Source: Rhizobiales bacterium SYSU XM002 (GTDB lineage: Bacteria; Pseudomonadota; Alphaproteobacteria; Rhizobiales; Beijerinckiaceae). Taken from it: 64,000 bases of DNA. Below the pieces are notes generated by a model, which was not told the origin of the DNA, searched no databases, and worked only from the letters and a program-made list of their open reading frames with translations. Shown one piece after another: positions 45,513 to 54,572 of this stretch (the stretch's first letter is position 1; each line of letters starts with the position of its first letter). The stretch covers positions 682,001 through 746,000 of the forward strand of contig VWVY01000001.1 of the NCBI GenBank assembly GCA_009846685.1, in the 5' to 3' direction. The position numbers and the translations under genes were made by a program.

Positions 45513-46889
45513 TTGGCCCGCACGCCTGAAGCCGAGATTATCGAGGCCTCGTCCCGCGCCCGGCGGTTGACGGGCGCCTTGTCGCGTCTTCTCGCGCAAT
45601 ACGGTTCAGCCGTCGGCGCTCTTGGGGTTCGCCTCGGTGCGGCGGGGCTCGCCTATCTTCTCCAGATCGTGCTGGCACGGGCGCTCGGCGCCTCCGATTA
45701 CGGCACCTTCAGCTTTGCCTGGAGCCTCGTGACCATCGGCGGCTTTCTCGCAACGCTCGGTTTCGGGCAGATCGCGGTGCGATTCCTCGCCCAATACCAG
45801 CAAGCTGGCCAGCACGGCCTCGCGCGCGGGTTCCTGCGGGCCGGGCTGATGGCGACCTTTCTCGGTTCGCTAACGATGGCGGGCATGGCGATCATCTTCT
45901 CGCCAGTCATCGAGGCAGGTTACGGCCACCTCTGCCGCACCGTGCTCGGCATCGGGCTGATCGCTCTCCCCTTCTTCGCGCTGACGGATTTCATGGAAGG
46001 CGTCGCGCGGTCGCAGGGCTGGACGATCCGCGCGCTCGTGCCGCCCTATCTCGTCCGGCAAGGCGCGATCATCGTGCTGGTGGTGCTGGCAGCCATCGCT
46101 GGCGGCGGATCGATGAACGCCGAGACAGCGATGTTCGCCGCCCTGTCCGCCACGATCACGGCCATGCTCGTGCAGGCCGGGCTGCTGGTGAACGATATCG
46201 ACCGCATCTTCCCGCCTGCCGATCCGGTATCGGATATCCCCGGATGGCGGGCAGCCGCGATCCCGACGCTTCTTTCGGATCTTGCACTGCTTGCCCGGCA
46301 GAACATCGACCTTATCGTTCTCGGTTTGCTGGCACCGGCGGCCTCCGTGGGGCTTTATTTCGCCGCGACGCGGCTCGCCTCCCTGCTCGGGCTCATCGAT
46401 TTCGCGGTCGGCGCGGCCTTTGGCCATCGCTTTGCCCGCGTGCACGACGCGAATAGCGATCCTCGCGCGCTCGCGCCGGTTTATGCCGAAGCGCGGCGGC
46501 TTACCTTGCTGCCCGGCCTTGCCGCAGCCCTCCTGCTGATCGCGCTCGCCCCGTTCATCCTCAAGCTGTTCGGGCCCGATTTCAGTGTTGCCGTCCTGCC
46601 GGCGCGGATTCTGTTGCTTGCAGGCGCACTGAAACTCGCCCTCGGTCCGGCAGAAGACATGCTCAACATGGCCGGCCAGCCCGAGAGCGTCTGGCGCGCG
46701 AACGCCGTCGGCGCGCTGGTCATGGCGATCCTGTGCCTGCTGCTCGCGCGCGACCTCGGCCCGGCCGGGGCCGCCATCGCCGCCATGGCCGGCACTGCGG
46801 CCACCCTCGTCATGCTCGTGATCGCCTTCCGGCGCCATCTCGGCTTCTGGCCATTCGTGTCCGGCAAGACAGCGGACGCGCCCCGATGA
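45513..46889 (+). CDS. Polysaccharide/lipid flippase (MATE/MVF-type, Wzx-like)
   Basis: 458-residue membrane protein with about 12-14 helices, of the polysaccharide biosynthesis/Wzx (MVF/MATE) type. YLLQIVLARALGASDYGTFSFAWSLVTI near residue 50 and GQIAVRFLAQY near 88 fit the family. Start is TTG (weak GGA-type site upstream). Coupled to the following GNAT gene by an ATGA overlap, pointing to a role in building a cell-surface polymer or lipid-linked glycan. Exact substrate unknown. Confidence 0.87.
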   Translation: MARTPEAEIIEASSRARRLTGALSRLLAQYGSAVGALGVRLGAAGLAYLLQIVLARALGASDYGTFSFAWSLVTIGGFLATLGFGQIAVRFLAQYQQAGQHGLARGFLRAGLMATFLGSLTMAGMAIIFSPVIEAGYGHLCRTVLGIGLIALPFFALTDFMEGVARSQGWTIRALVPPYLVRQGAIIVLVVLAAIAGGGSMNAETAMFAALSATITAMLVQAGLLVNDIDRIFPPADPVSDIPGWRAAAIPTLLSDLALLARQNIDLIVLGLLAPAASVGLYFAATRLASLLGLIDFAVGAAFGHRFARVHDANSDPRALAPVYAEARRLTLLPGLAAALLLIALAPFILKLFGPDFSVAVLPARILLLAGALKLALGPAEDMLNMAGQPESVWRANAVGALVMAILCLLLARDLGPAGAAIAAMAGTAATLVMLVIAFRRHLGFWPFVSGKTADAPR

Positions 46890-48016
46890 CCGCGCGCTAC
46901 GAAGCCCGGTTCGTCGCCCTGCCGGACTTGCTGCCGCGCGAAGTCGAATGGGCGAAACTCGTCGATGCCGCGCTCGAACCGAATCCGTTCTATGCGCCGA
47001 GCTTTCTTGCGGCAGCCGAGCGCCATCTGCACCCGCATCGTCCGATCCTTTATCTCATCGTCGAGGATAAGGCAGCGAGTGACGCTCTCTGCGCCCTTTT
47101 CCCGCTTGAGCGCCCACATTTGCGCGATGGTGTGCTCTGGGGCGCGCTCGCGCTCTACCGCAACCCTTATCTCTGCCTGACCGTGCCGCCGGTGCGGATC
47201 GAGGATGCGGAAGACATTCTGGCGACAGCCCTCGCTGCCCTCGCCCGCCGCGCAGCGCGCCTGATCCTGCCGCTGACCTCGGAGGGCCGCGCTTTCGATC
47301 GCCTCCTCCGGAGCGCGAGCGACCGGCTAAGGCTGCCTCTTGGCCGTATCGATGGCCGATCCCGCGCCGCCGTCGAGACGGATCTCGGTGTAGAGGATTA
47401 CCGCAATACCTACTGGAAGAAGGCGATCCGCTCGCAGGAGCGGCGGCGGCTGCGCCAACTCGGCGAGGTGGGATCCGTGATCCACCGGACATTCCTCGCG
47501 ACCGATCCGGGCGGTCAGGACGCGCTGGATGCCTTCCTGCGACTTGAAAAAGCCGGCTGGAAGGGACAGCACGGAACGGCACTGCTGCAATCGCCGAAGA
47601 CGGCCGCTTTCGCGCAACACGCGTTTCTCGCCGCGCACGAGCCAGGCCGGGTGCTGTTCGAAACACTCTCGGTCGATGACCGGATCATCGCCGTCAATAT
47701 CAATCTCGTCGCCGGGCAGGTCGGCTTTGCGATCAAGAGCGCCTATGACGAGACTTTCGCCCGCTTCGGCGCGGGCAACCTGCTCGACGGGTTTTCGCTG
47801 GCGCTGGCGAGTGCGGGAGGTCCCTTGCGGCGGCTCGATTCCTGCGCGCCGCTCGACCATCCGATCCGGCATCGCTGGCGGCAGGAGGAACGGATCGAGC
47901 GGCAGCTTCTCGGCCTCAGACCGGGCGTTTCGCTCGATGTCCTCTCGCGCTGGATGGCCCGCCTCGGCCCATACGGCCTCTGGCGCGGCTTCGACCAGCG
48001 CTACGAGGCGGAGTGA
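46886..48016 (+). CDS. GNAT/FemAB-like N-acyltransferase
   Basis: 376-residue protein with a double-GNAT fold like FemAB/BioF2-type transferases. NPFYAPSFLAAAERHLHPHRP near residue 33 and YRNTYWKKAIRSQERRRLRQLGEVG near 175 are recognisable. Start ATG 46886 overlaps the flippase stop (ATGA). Likely modifies a polymer or glycan intermediate moved by the flippase; substrate unknown. Second FemAB-like protein in the window besides 21615-22925, and similar in pattern. Confidence 0.8.
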   Translation: MTARYEARFVALPDLLPREVEWAKLVDAALEPNPFYAPSFLAAAERHLHPHRPILYLIVEDKAASDALCALFPLERPHLRDGVLWGALALYRNPYLCLTVPPVRIEDAEDILATALAALARRAARLILPLTSEGRAFDRLLRSASDRLRLPLGRIDGRSRAAVETDLGVEDYRNTYWKKAIRSQERRRLRQLGEVGSVIHRTFLATDPGGQDALDAFLRLEKAGWKGQHGTALLQSPKTAAFAQHAFLAAHEPGRVLFETLSVDDRIIAVNINLVAGQVGFAIKSAYDETFARFGAGNLLDGFSLALASAGGPLRRLDSCAPLDHPIRHRWRQEERIERQLLGLRPGVSLDVLSRWMARLGPYGLWRGFDQRYEAE

Positions 48017-48850
48017 CTATTCTTCCTCGTCGTTCGAGGCGGTTCGGCGTGGCGTCACCCCGTTCGAAGCGAGAAAGCGGTTCCATTCCTGCCGGTTGCC
48101 CGCATAAACGTTGCGATCGACCGCGCCCTTGATGCCCGGCACCCGCCCGGTGGTGGTGAATTGCCAGATCTTCCAGTTCCGCCCCTCATAGCGCTCGTGC
48201 GGCTCGGCAGCGACCGACCGCAGCCAGAAATCGTGGTCCTTGTGATGCCCTTCAAGGACATCCGCGTGGAACGGAATATCCGTGTAGATGATCGGCCGCT
48301 TGCCTGTGTGCTCACGCATCGCTTTGAGCATGATGGCGATCTTCTGGCGGGCGAGTTCGGCGTCGATCCGCTTCGGGCACGTTTTCGAATGGCTGTTCCA
48401 CTCGACATCGAGCACCGGCGGCAGCGAATCGGCATCCGCCGGCACGTTCTTCTTGAACCACGCGGCCTGCTCCTCGGCCGAGCGGCACCAGAACATGAAA
48501 TGATAGGCGCCGCGCGGTACGCCGGCCCGCCGCGCGCCGTCCCAGTTCTGGGCGAACCGTTCGTCGAGATGGTCCGCGCCTTCGGTCGCCTTCATGTAGA
48601 CGAAAGCGGTCTTCGCGCGCTTGACCTCGAACCAGTCGATATCGCCCTGCCAGCGCGAAATATCGATGCCGTGGATCGGATACTTGTGCGCCTTCGCAAC
48701 GCCGGGATGTGGCTTGGCATCGCTCTTGAGCGGATAATGCGCGGCTTCGAAGCTTCCCGCGGCGGAGCAGGCAGCGAGCGCGAGCCCAGCGGAAACCGCA
48801 AGGGCGACAGACCGGATTTTCCGTGCGAGCGGCGGGCGGAAGGAGATCAT
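48017..48850 (-). CDS. GH25 lysozyme-like lipoprotein
   Basis: 277-residue lipoprotein with signal and lipobox ending LALAACSAAG near residue 28 and a glycoside hydrolase family 25 (muramidase) domain from residue 55: GIDISRWQGDIDWFEV, FVYMKATEG, PPVLDVEWN and the IIYTD motif. It cleaves peptidoglycan between MurNAc and GlcNAc. Downstream of the sensor-like gene with a one-base gap; convergent with the FemAB-like gene, whose stop abuts its stop. Confidence 0.92.
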   Translation of the reverse strand: MISFRPPLARKIRSVALAVSAGLALAACSAAGSFEAAHYPLKSDAKPHPGVAKAHKYPIHGIDISRWQGDIDWFEVKRAKTAFVYMKATEGADHLDERFAQNWDGARRAGVPRGAYHFMFWCRSAEEQAAWFKKNVPADADSLPPVLDVEWNSHSKTCPKRIDAELARQKIAIMLKAMREHTGKRPIIYTDIPFHADVLEGHHKDHDFWLRSVAAEPHERYEGRNWKIWQFTTTGRVPGIKGAVDRNVYAGNRQEWNRFLASNGVTPRRTASNDEEE

Positions 48851-48851
48851 G

Positions 48852-49718
48852 TCAGGGTACCTGCATCAATGAAGCGACTTTAGCGGGGTTCCGGGCAGCA
48901 GCAAGGCGCATTTCGTCTGTCGAATGCGGCAAGACGAAGGGCGCAGCGTCCGACGAGGACATCCGGGTGGCAAAGAAGCGGGCCCGATCGAGAAGAAGAA
49001 CGAGAGCAGCCGCCATCAGCGCGAAAATGAGAGCAAATGCCGGCAGGACAAGTGAGCGCAGCAAATCCGAAGCCCTGGCCGATTTCCAGGCGAGCACCGC
49101 GACCGTATCGCCGAAAATACCGGTGAGGTGCAACTCGCCATGCGAATCACCGGGCGCATGCAGCGGCATCAGGTGGAGCGAATGCCGTTCGAGACGCTGC
49201 GCCAACTCGGAGAAATCGACGAGCATGACTGCAAGTGAGGGTTTTCCGCCTTCCGGGTTCCGGATCGGCGCGATCAGCGCCAGTTCCTCGCCGCCCCGGG
49301 TGCCCAGAAGCGCGAAGTCGATCGGCGCCTTGCCAGCCTCACCGCGTGCGTAGCCATCCCGCAAGCGATCAAGGCGCTGGCGTGTCGCACCGACGGCGAC
49401 GAGCTGCGCAACCCTCCCCTCCCGCTCTCCCGCAACGATCCGCGAGGGATAGAAAGCCTGCCGTTGCCGGTCGAGCTCGATCCAGCCCTGCGGGTCGGCA
49501 ACCGCCTGCGCGAGCCCGTGCCGGAATTCGGCGATCTCAGGTTCGAGCATCTGGCGGACGATCTCAGCTTCGCTCGCGCTCGCGCGCCGATCTAGTTGAT
49601 GCGCCGACCAGACAAGCAGGCCCAGAAGCCCGGCGGCGGCCAGAACGGCACCTGCCAGTCCCCATTCGACAGCCCGGATCAATGATCGTCCCTGCACACT
49701 GAACTCCTTGCGAGGCAA
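48852..49718 (-). CDS. Orphan membrane sensor-like protein (CHASE-like)
   Basis: 288-residue protein with two membrane helices (about residues 22-42 and 222-243) enclosing a periplasmic domain of about 180 residues similar in shape to CHASE4-type sensing domains, then a short cytoplasmic tail of about 40 residues without HAMP, kinase or GGDEF output. Either a truncated sensor or a subunit that signals to another protein. Starts ATG 49718; upstream of the lysozyme gene by one base, so the two are likely co-expressed. Confidence 0.7.
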   Translation of the reverse strand: MPRKEFSVQGRSLIRAVEWGLAGAVLAAAGLLGLLVWSAHQLDRRASASEAEIVRQMLEPEIAEFRHGLAQAVADPQGWIELDRQRQAFYPSRIVAGEREGRVAQLVAVGATRQRLDRLRDGYARGEAGKAPIDFALLGTRGGEELALIAPIRNPEGGKPSLAVMLVDFSELAQRLERHSLHLMPLHAPGDSHGELHLTGIFGDTVAVLAWKSARASDLLRSLVLPAFALIFALMAAALVLLLDRARFFATRMSSSDAAPFVLPHSTDEMRLAAARNPAKVASLMQVP

Positions 49719-49803
49719 GGATTCGATTAGCCTTCCAAACCGTTAAGGTCGGGTGGAAAATTTTATTTAACGAAAGCCAAAGAAGAGGAGGCCGGTGCCG
49801 GTC

Positions 49804-51228
49804 TTAGCCAAGCCCGAACCACAGGGTTGCAACGCCGAGAAAGGCGAAAAACCCGACGATATCCGTCACCGTCGTCACAAACGTGCCGGATGAAACGGCG
49901 GGATCGACGCCGTAGTGATCGAGCGCCAGCGGAATCGCTACCCCCGCGAGCCCCGCCGCCACGAGATTGACGATGATCGCAATGCCGATGACGAACCCGA
50001 GTTGCAGGTTCTGGAACCAGATCGCCGCAACGCATCCCATCAGGATCGCGAAGGCGAGGCCGTTGAGCACGCCGACAAGCAATTCGCGCGTCATGAAACG
50101 CGGCGCGTTGCCCTGCCCCAGATCGCGCGTGGCCAGCGCCCGCACTGCGATGGTCATGGTCTGCGTCGCGGCATTACCACCCTGACTCGCGACGATCGGC
50201 ATCAGCACCGCGAGCGCGACCATCTTTTCGAGCGAGCCCTTGAACAGCCCGATCACCAGCGAGGCGAGAATTGCCGTCAGCAGGTTTAGGAACAACCACG
50301 AAAAACGCGCCCGCGCCGTCTCCAGCACGGAGTCGGAGAGTTCTTCGTCGGACTTGACGCCGCCTAGCGCGCGGATCTCGGCATCGGCTTCCTCATCGAT
50401 CACATCGACGATGTCGTCGAAGGTCATAACGCCCACGAGGCGTTCCGCCTCATCGACAACCGGAATAGAGACGAGATTGTAGCGCTTGAAGAGATCGGCG
50501 ACATCGGCCTGATCGTCCGTCGCCTTCACCACATGGTCGGCCTCGTCCATGAGCGTTTCAAGCTTTTCCGGCCGGCGCGAGCGCAGGAGCTTGTTGAGCG
50601 GCACATGGCCGACGATCTTGCCGGATGGATCAATCACGTAGAGTTCGTAGAACTCGTCCGGCAGATCGGTCGTCTCGCGCAGATGGTCGATCATCTGCCC
50701 CACCGTCCAGAACGGCGGCGCTGCGATGAAATCCGTCTGCATCAGGCGGCCGGCGGAATCCTCGGGATAGTCGAGGCTCCGCTCGAGGGCCACGCGCTCG
50801 GGCGCCGGGAGCTTGGCGAGAACCTCTTCCTTGTCCTCCGGTTCGAGGTCTTCGAGGATGTAGACGGCATCATCCGAATCGAGGTCGCGCACGCCCTCGG
50901 CGATCTGCTCGTTCGGGATTTCCTCGAGGATGTCCTCGCGGACCGAATCCTCGACCTCAGTGAGAACTGTATAATCGAAGTCCTCGCCCATGATGGCGAT
51001 GAGCTTGGGTCGGTCCTCAGGATCGAGCGCCTCGATAAGATCGGCGAGATCGGCCTCGTAGAGGTCTCCCGCGAGCGCCATCAGCCCGTCGCGGTCGTTC
51101 TCCTCAATGGCGCGCGTGACGGTCGCCAGGATTTCGGGACGGATATCGCCGTCCTCGGTGCGGATATCAGCGTGCTGCTCGGCCTCGGCCGGCACCGCAT
51201 GGCTTTCGGGGGTATGAACCTGAACCAT
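49804..51228 (-). CDS. mgtE: Magnesium transporter MgtE
   Basis: 474-residue Mg2+ channel. Acidic N domain with repeats (DPEDRPKLIAIMG, EEIPNEQIAEG, DLDSDDAVYILEDLE), a CBS pair near residues 165-290, and five C-terminal helices including SQGGNAATQTMTIAVRALA and YGVDPAVSSGTFVTTVTDIVGF. Start ATG 51228 after the region that forms the leader. No Mg2+ riboswitch is recognisable upstream. Confidence 0.95.
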   Translation of the reverse strand: MVQVHTPESHAVPAEAEQHADIRTEDGDIRPEILATVTRAIEENDRDGLMALAGDLYEADLADLIEALDPEDRPKLIAIMGEDFDYTVLTEVEDSVREDILEEIPNEQIAEGVRDLDSDDAVYILEDLEPEDKEEVLAKLPAPERVALERSLDYPEDSAGRLMQTDFIAAPPFWTVGQMIDHLRETTDLPDEFYELYVIDPSGKIVGHVPLNKLLRSRRPEKLETLMDEADHVVKATDDQADVADLFKRYNLVSIPVVDEAERLVGVMTFDDIVDVIDEEADAEIRALGGVKSDEELSDSVLETARARFSWLFLNLLTAILASLVIGLFKGSLEKMVALAVLMPIVASQGGNAATQTMTIAVRALATRDLGQGNAPRFMTRELLVGVLNGLAFAILMGCVAAIWFQNLQLGFVIGIAIIVNLVAAGLAGVAIPLALDHYGVDPAVSSGTFVTTVTDIVGFFAFLGVATLWFGLG

Positions 51229-51320
51229 CGGACGCTTCCGGAAAATCAGAACGAGGCACGCGCATCCTTCATAGAAAGGCGGCCAGCTTTTGCAAGGCGC
51301 ATGAGCGCAAGCCCAAGACG

Positions 51321-51346
51321 AAAAAGCCATGCCGGGAGGGCATGGC
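51321..51346 (-). terminator. Rho-independent terminator after tRNA-Leu
   Basis: On the minus strand GCCATGCC (51346-51339), a five-base loop and GGCATGGC (51333-51326) form an 8-bp stem, followed by TTTTT (51325-51321). Lies 28 bases downstream of the tRNA. Confidence 0.9.
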
Positions 51347-51373
51347 GCGTTCCGAATATTCTCGAGGAAAATT

Positions 51374-51458
51374 TGGTGCGGACGAGAGGACTCGAACCTC
51401 CACGGTGTTACCCACTAGCACCTCAAGCTAGCGCGTCTACCAATTCCGCCACGACCGC
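51374..51458 (-). tRNA. tRNA-Leu(GAG)
   Basis: Cloverleaf of 85 bases on the minus strand, CCA encoded at 51374-51376. Anticodon loop TTGAGGT between stem arms CTAGC and GCTAG gives anticodon GAG (codon CUC). The D-arm (TGGCGGAATTGGTAGAC) and T-loop (TTCGAGT) are standard, with an extra-long variable arm. Base 5 and base 68 of the acceptor stem are both T, an unpaired U-U in the stem. A promoter lies upstream and a terminator downstream, so it is monocistronic. Confidence 0.95.
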
Positions 51459-51496
51459 ACACCGGTTGACCCCGAGGGGCCGCTACCGAGGCGCGC

Positions 51497-51525
51497 TGTC
51501 TAACAAAGCCGGATCGGGATGGCAA
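51497..51525 (-). promoter_or_regulatory. Promoter of tRNA-Leu
   Basis: On the minus strand TTGCCA (51525-51520), a 17-base spacer and TAGACA (51502-51497), 38 bases before the tRNA 5' end. The pattern matches alphaproteobacterial housekeeping promoters. Confidence 0.6.
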
Positions 51526-51574
51526 GCCTGATATGACCCCGCCGGAAAAGAATTCGCGCGGGGTCACAACGGCC

Positions 51575-52015
51575 TTATTCGTCGTCCGTTTGCGCGGGTT
51601 TCGGGAAGCGTGCCTCGACTTCCGGGCGACGGATGAGGCTCGTGACTTCCACCTGAATACGCTTGCCTTGCACGATCACCTGACCGCGCGCGACGGGAAA
51701 GTCGTTGGCGAGAATCTCGACCTCGTCGTTCTCGTTCGCGTCGAGTTCGATCACCGCGCCGCGCCCCATACGCAGCAGGTGATGGATCGGCATCCGCGAA
51801 CGTCCGATCACCACCGCGATCTCGACTTCAACGCGATCGACCGTGTTGGTCCTTTCCTCGCCCGACATGCGTGGCCTTTCCTTAGGTTTGCCAGAAGCGT
51901 CCTGTTTTGGCCCCTCGACGATCGGCGCCGGCGGGGTCGGGTTGAACACTTCGACTGTCTCTGCCACGGCACACCCCGATTCATCGGATTGCTTGACCAG
52001 GCATTTTCTGCCCAT
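51575..52015 (-). CDS. FliN/SpoA-domain protein
   Basis: 146-residue protein whose C-terminal half (about 60-140) is a FliN/FliM SpoA domain ([31 protein letters not shown], then [12 protein letters not shown]). The N-terminal part is an unstructured, Pro-rich leader. It resembles flagellar motor switch protein FliN, but no flagellar gene is in the window, so it may have another role. ATG 52015 follows GGGAGATAG. Divergent from lipB, nine bases between starts. Confidence 0.8.
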   Translation of the reverse strand: MGRKCLVKQSDESGCAVAETVEVFNPTPPAPIVEGPKQDASGKPKERPRMSGEERTNTVDRVEVEIAVVIGRSRMPIHHLLRMGRGAVIELDANENDEVEILANDFPVARGQVIVQGKRIQVEVTSLIRRPEVEARFPKPAQTDDE

Positions 52016-52024
52016 CTATCTCCC

Positions 52025-52735
52025 ATGATTATGGTCAACAGCCCGTTAACGCCACACCCTTTCACACGAAAACCGGGGATTGCCGGCCCACCGGTCGAAT
52101 GGCTCGTCTCCGAAGAGCCGGCGCTCTATCCGGAAGCGGTCGCCTTCATGGAAGCGCGTGTCACCGCGATCGCCGCCGGCGAGGCCCGCGAATGCGTCTG
52201 GCTGGTCGAGCATCCGCCGCTCTACACGGCTGGAACTTCGTCGCGCCGGGAAGATCTTCTCGACGATCGTTTTCCCGTTTTCGAAACCGGGCGCGGCGGC
52301 CAGTTCACCTATCACGGGCCGGGGCAGCGCGTGGCCTATGTCATGCTCGACCTGAAAACCCGCCGGCAGGATATCCGCGCCTTCGTCTCCGCGCTCGAGA
52401 CCTGGATCATCGAGACCCTCGCGCACTACAATCTCGCCGGCTTCACCGATCCGGACCGCGTCGGCGTCTGGGTCAAGCGGCCGGAAAAAGGGGCGGGTTA
52501 CGAAGACAAGATCGCCGCCATCGGCATCCGCCTGCGCAAATGGGTATCGTTCCACGGCATCTCGCTCAACGTGGAGCCCGATCTCTCCCATTTCAGCGGC
52601 ATCGTGCCCTGTGGCATCGCCGAACAGAAGTTCGGCGTCACCAGTCTCGTCGATCTCGGCATCCCCGTAACAATGCCGGAGGTCGATTCGGTGTTGCGTT
52701 CGACATTCGAGGCTGTTTTCGGCGAAACCGGATGA
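52025..52735 (+). CDS. lipB: Octanoyltransferase LipB
   Basis: 236-residue lipoate biosynthesis enzyme that moves octanoate from acyl-carrier protein to lipoyl domains. Family signatures: [22 protein letters not shown] near residue 89, [21 protein letters not shown] near 163, and the catalytic cysteine in SGIVPCGI near 195. Start at 52025 (another ATG at 52031). Coupled to the next GNAT gene (ATGA overlap). Confidence 0.95.
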   Translation: MIMVNSPLTPHPFTRKPGIAGPPVEWLVSEEPALYPEAVAFMEARVTAIAAGEARECVWLVEHPPLYTAGTSSRREDLLDDRFPVFETGRGGQFTYHGPGQRVAYVMLDLKTRRQDIRAFVSALETWIIETLAHYNLAGFTDPDRVGVWVKRPEKGAGYEDKIAAIGIRLRKWVSFHGISLNVEPDLSHFSGIVPCGIAEQKFGVTSLVDLGIPVTMPEVDSVLRSTFEAVFGETG

Positions 52736-53235
52736 CCCGCTTGCTGCCGATCCTTCACGGCTGGGTGCCCGGTCTCCTTGGCGAGGTGATCGCGGAGCAC
52801 GGTCGCTATTACGAGCACGACTGGCAACTCGGCGCCGGGTTCGAGGCCAAGGTCGCCGAAGCGTTGGGCGAATGGATCGCGCGTTACGATCCAGGCCGCG
52901 ACATCATCCTGCACGCGCACGACGAGGCAGGCCTCGTCGGCTCGATCAGCCTCGACGGCACCGGCTATCCGACGGAGGGTGGTCGCATCCGGTTTTTCAT
53001 CCTCGCCGACCGAGCGCGCGGCACGGGGCTTGGCCGGCGGCTTCTTGCCGAACTGATGGATTTCGCCCTTGCCGCCGGGCATACGAAACTCTGGCTGACG
53101 ACCTTTCGCGGCCTTGACGCCGCACGTCACCTTTACGAACGGGCCGGGTTCCGACTTGCGGGCGAAGAGCAGGATGAAACCTGGGGCCGTCTGCTTCACG
53201 AACAGCGCTTTGAGTGGTCGGCAGAGGACGTTTGA
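52732..53235 (+). CDS. GNAT acetyltransferase, MarR-associated type
   Basis: 167-residue N-acetyltransferase of the GNAT superfamily. Acetyl-CoA binding loop [15 protein letters not shown] near residue 94; [15 protein letters not shown] near 83 and [41 protein letters not shown] at the end. The closing segment is typical of acetyltransferase domains found fused to MarR regulators. Target unknown. Starts inside the lipB stop (ATGA). Confidence 0.85.
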   Translation: MTRLLPILHGWVPGLLGEVIAEHGRYYEHDWQLGAGFEAKVAEALGEWIARYDPGRDIILHAHDEAGLVGSISLDGTGYPTEGGRIRFFILADRARGTGLGRRLLAELMDFALAAGHTKLWLTTFRGLDAARHLYERAGFRLAGEEQDETWGRLLHEQRFEWSAEDV

Positions 53236-53238
53236 CGC

Positions 53239-53775
53239 CTAGCCCTTCCATTCCCAGTCCGGCTTGGCGCGTTCGCGCCGCTCCATTGGGCTCGCGCGTG
53301 TCGGCTGGACGCCAGCGACCGGTCCTGCCGGCTTGTCGGCAACCTTGAGGCTACCGCCCCGAAGCCAGCGGTCGAGTTCGCCGAGGTAGATAGCCGGGAA
53401 CCCGAGTTCACGTGCTGAGGCAATGATACCCTCGAGATATCCTGCCTTGGGGCGGCCGGGTTCCGCCGAATGACCGACATAGACCAGAGCCCGCTTCGCG
53501 CCGCCGTCCACGACGACCGGCTGGTCGATCTTTGAATAAAGACCGCGATCCACGCCTTCAAACTTGTCGAGCGGGCGGAGATCGGCGAGCGTGAGATCCC
53601 ACAACAGGCCGTAAACCGCATGGCGAGGGTCGCGCACGACAGAGGCGTAGCCTTCCTTCATGATGATAAAGCGGTGTCGCGGCAACCGCGCTGGCCCGAG
53701 CGGGCGCGAATTCGGCGCACGCTTCGCCATGTCGGCGATGTCCATATTGGCGCCATAGGCGAAATAAAGCGGCAT
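53239..53775 (-). CDS. Gamma-glutamylcyclotransferase family protein
   Basis: 178-residue protein. N-terminal YFAYGANM motif binds gamma-glutamyl; the catalytic glutamate is in DKFEGVDRGLYSK near residue 73. GGCT-fold enzymes turn gamma-glutamyl amino acids into 5-oxoproline, a glutathione turnover step. The basic, proline-rich C-terminus (about 140-178) is an extra tail. Convergent with the GNAT gene, with a three-base gap. Confidence 0.88.
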   Translation of the reverse strand: MPLYFAYGANMDIADMAKRAPNSRPLGPARLPRHRFIIMKEGYASVVRDPRHAVYGLLWDLTLADLRPLDKFEGVDRGLYSKIDQPVVVDGGAKRALVYVGHSAEPGRPKAGYLEGIIASARELGFPAIYLGELDRWLRGGSLKVADKPAGPVAGVQPTRASPMERRERAKPDWEWKG

Positions 53776-53824
53776 CGGGAAGCCTCGCGTTTCGCTCCTG
53801 TGAAACGCGGGAGCCGTAGGGTTG

Positions 53825-54235
53825 TCAATGCGTGCGGATGATCCGGTTCCGCGAAAAGCGCATCGCCAGCGCGACGAGCCGTTCCGGGGCCTCGTTCAGC
53901 TCGCGCACCAGAGCGAACAGCAGTGCCGGGACGGAAGGAGAAGGCGCGTCACCCACGATCCCGACCAGCCAATCAAGATCGGACTGGACCAAACGACCGG
54001 CCGGCGCGTTCTGCCAGACAAGGAATTCGACGAGGCATTCGACAAAATAGGCAGTCCATTCCGGATCGGCGCCGTCGAGGCAACGGTCCTGCACGAACAT
54101 CGCCTCGGCCTCCTCGCGGCAGGCGAGGATCGCGAAGGCGCGGGCATCGAAGCGTTCGGCGAGCGGGGGAAGCGCGCGGATGATCCCGGCCTGCTCCAAT
54201 GCCGGAAGGGTCGTCGCGTGAGCCAAGGCGGCCAT
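53825..54235 (-). CDS. Conserved hypothetical protein
   Basis: 136-residue, alpha-helical, mostly acidic protein. No recognised domain; the pattern AGIIRALPPLAERFDARAFAILACREEAEAMF and DPEWTAYFVECLVEFLVWQ suggests a TerB-like or similar helical fold, but this is not firm. Start ATG 54235 after GGGAGCAGACA; the longer upstream frame is low-complexity. Stands alone between GGCT and the dipeptidase. Confidence 0.55.
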   Translation of the reverse strand: MAALAHATTLPALEQAGIIRALPPLAERFDARAFAILACREEAEAMFVQDRCLDGADPEWTAYFVECLVEFLVWQNAPAGRLVQSDLDWLVGIVGDAPSPSVPALLFALVRELNEAPERLVALAMRFSRNRIIRTH

Positions 54236-54572
54236 TGTCTGCTCCCTGTTCGCCGGGCAATGCCCGCGGTTCCCGCGCCCCGGTTCCGGACTTTGTCCGT
54301 GAACTGCGGCGCTGCTAACGTTCCTGTTGGTCGGGCTCTGCCCGTTCTTTGGTCGCAAGGGCGCTTCTGGCCCTCGCGTTGACTTGCAGTCTGATCCCTA
54401 ACCCTTTCCGCTTCCTTGCATTGTGCGGCAAAACACAGGACGCGGTGAAAGCTTCACAAGCAAATGCCGTTAACGCGATGTTGTTCCCTCAAGGTCGCTT
54501 GGCCATTCCAGCGCCCCTATTCCCGTGCCATCATGCGGCTAAATCGTGATCGAATCAGGAAATCTCTGCGAA
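54236..54572. other. Gene-free region before the dipeptidase
   Basis: About 340 bases without a supported gene. It is divergent spacing between the hypothetical gene at 53825-54235 and the dipeptidase. Apart from short hairpins in the GC-rich part near 54330-54350 I saw no clear promoter or site. Confidence 0.4.

Noticed and set aside
51229-51320. Mg2+ riboswitch upstream of mgtE
   Set aside because: The leader is short and shows no M-box; the strong hairpin there is the tRNA terminator.
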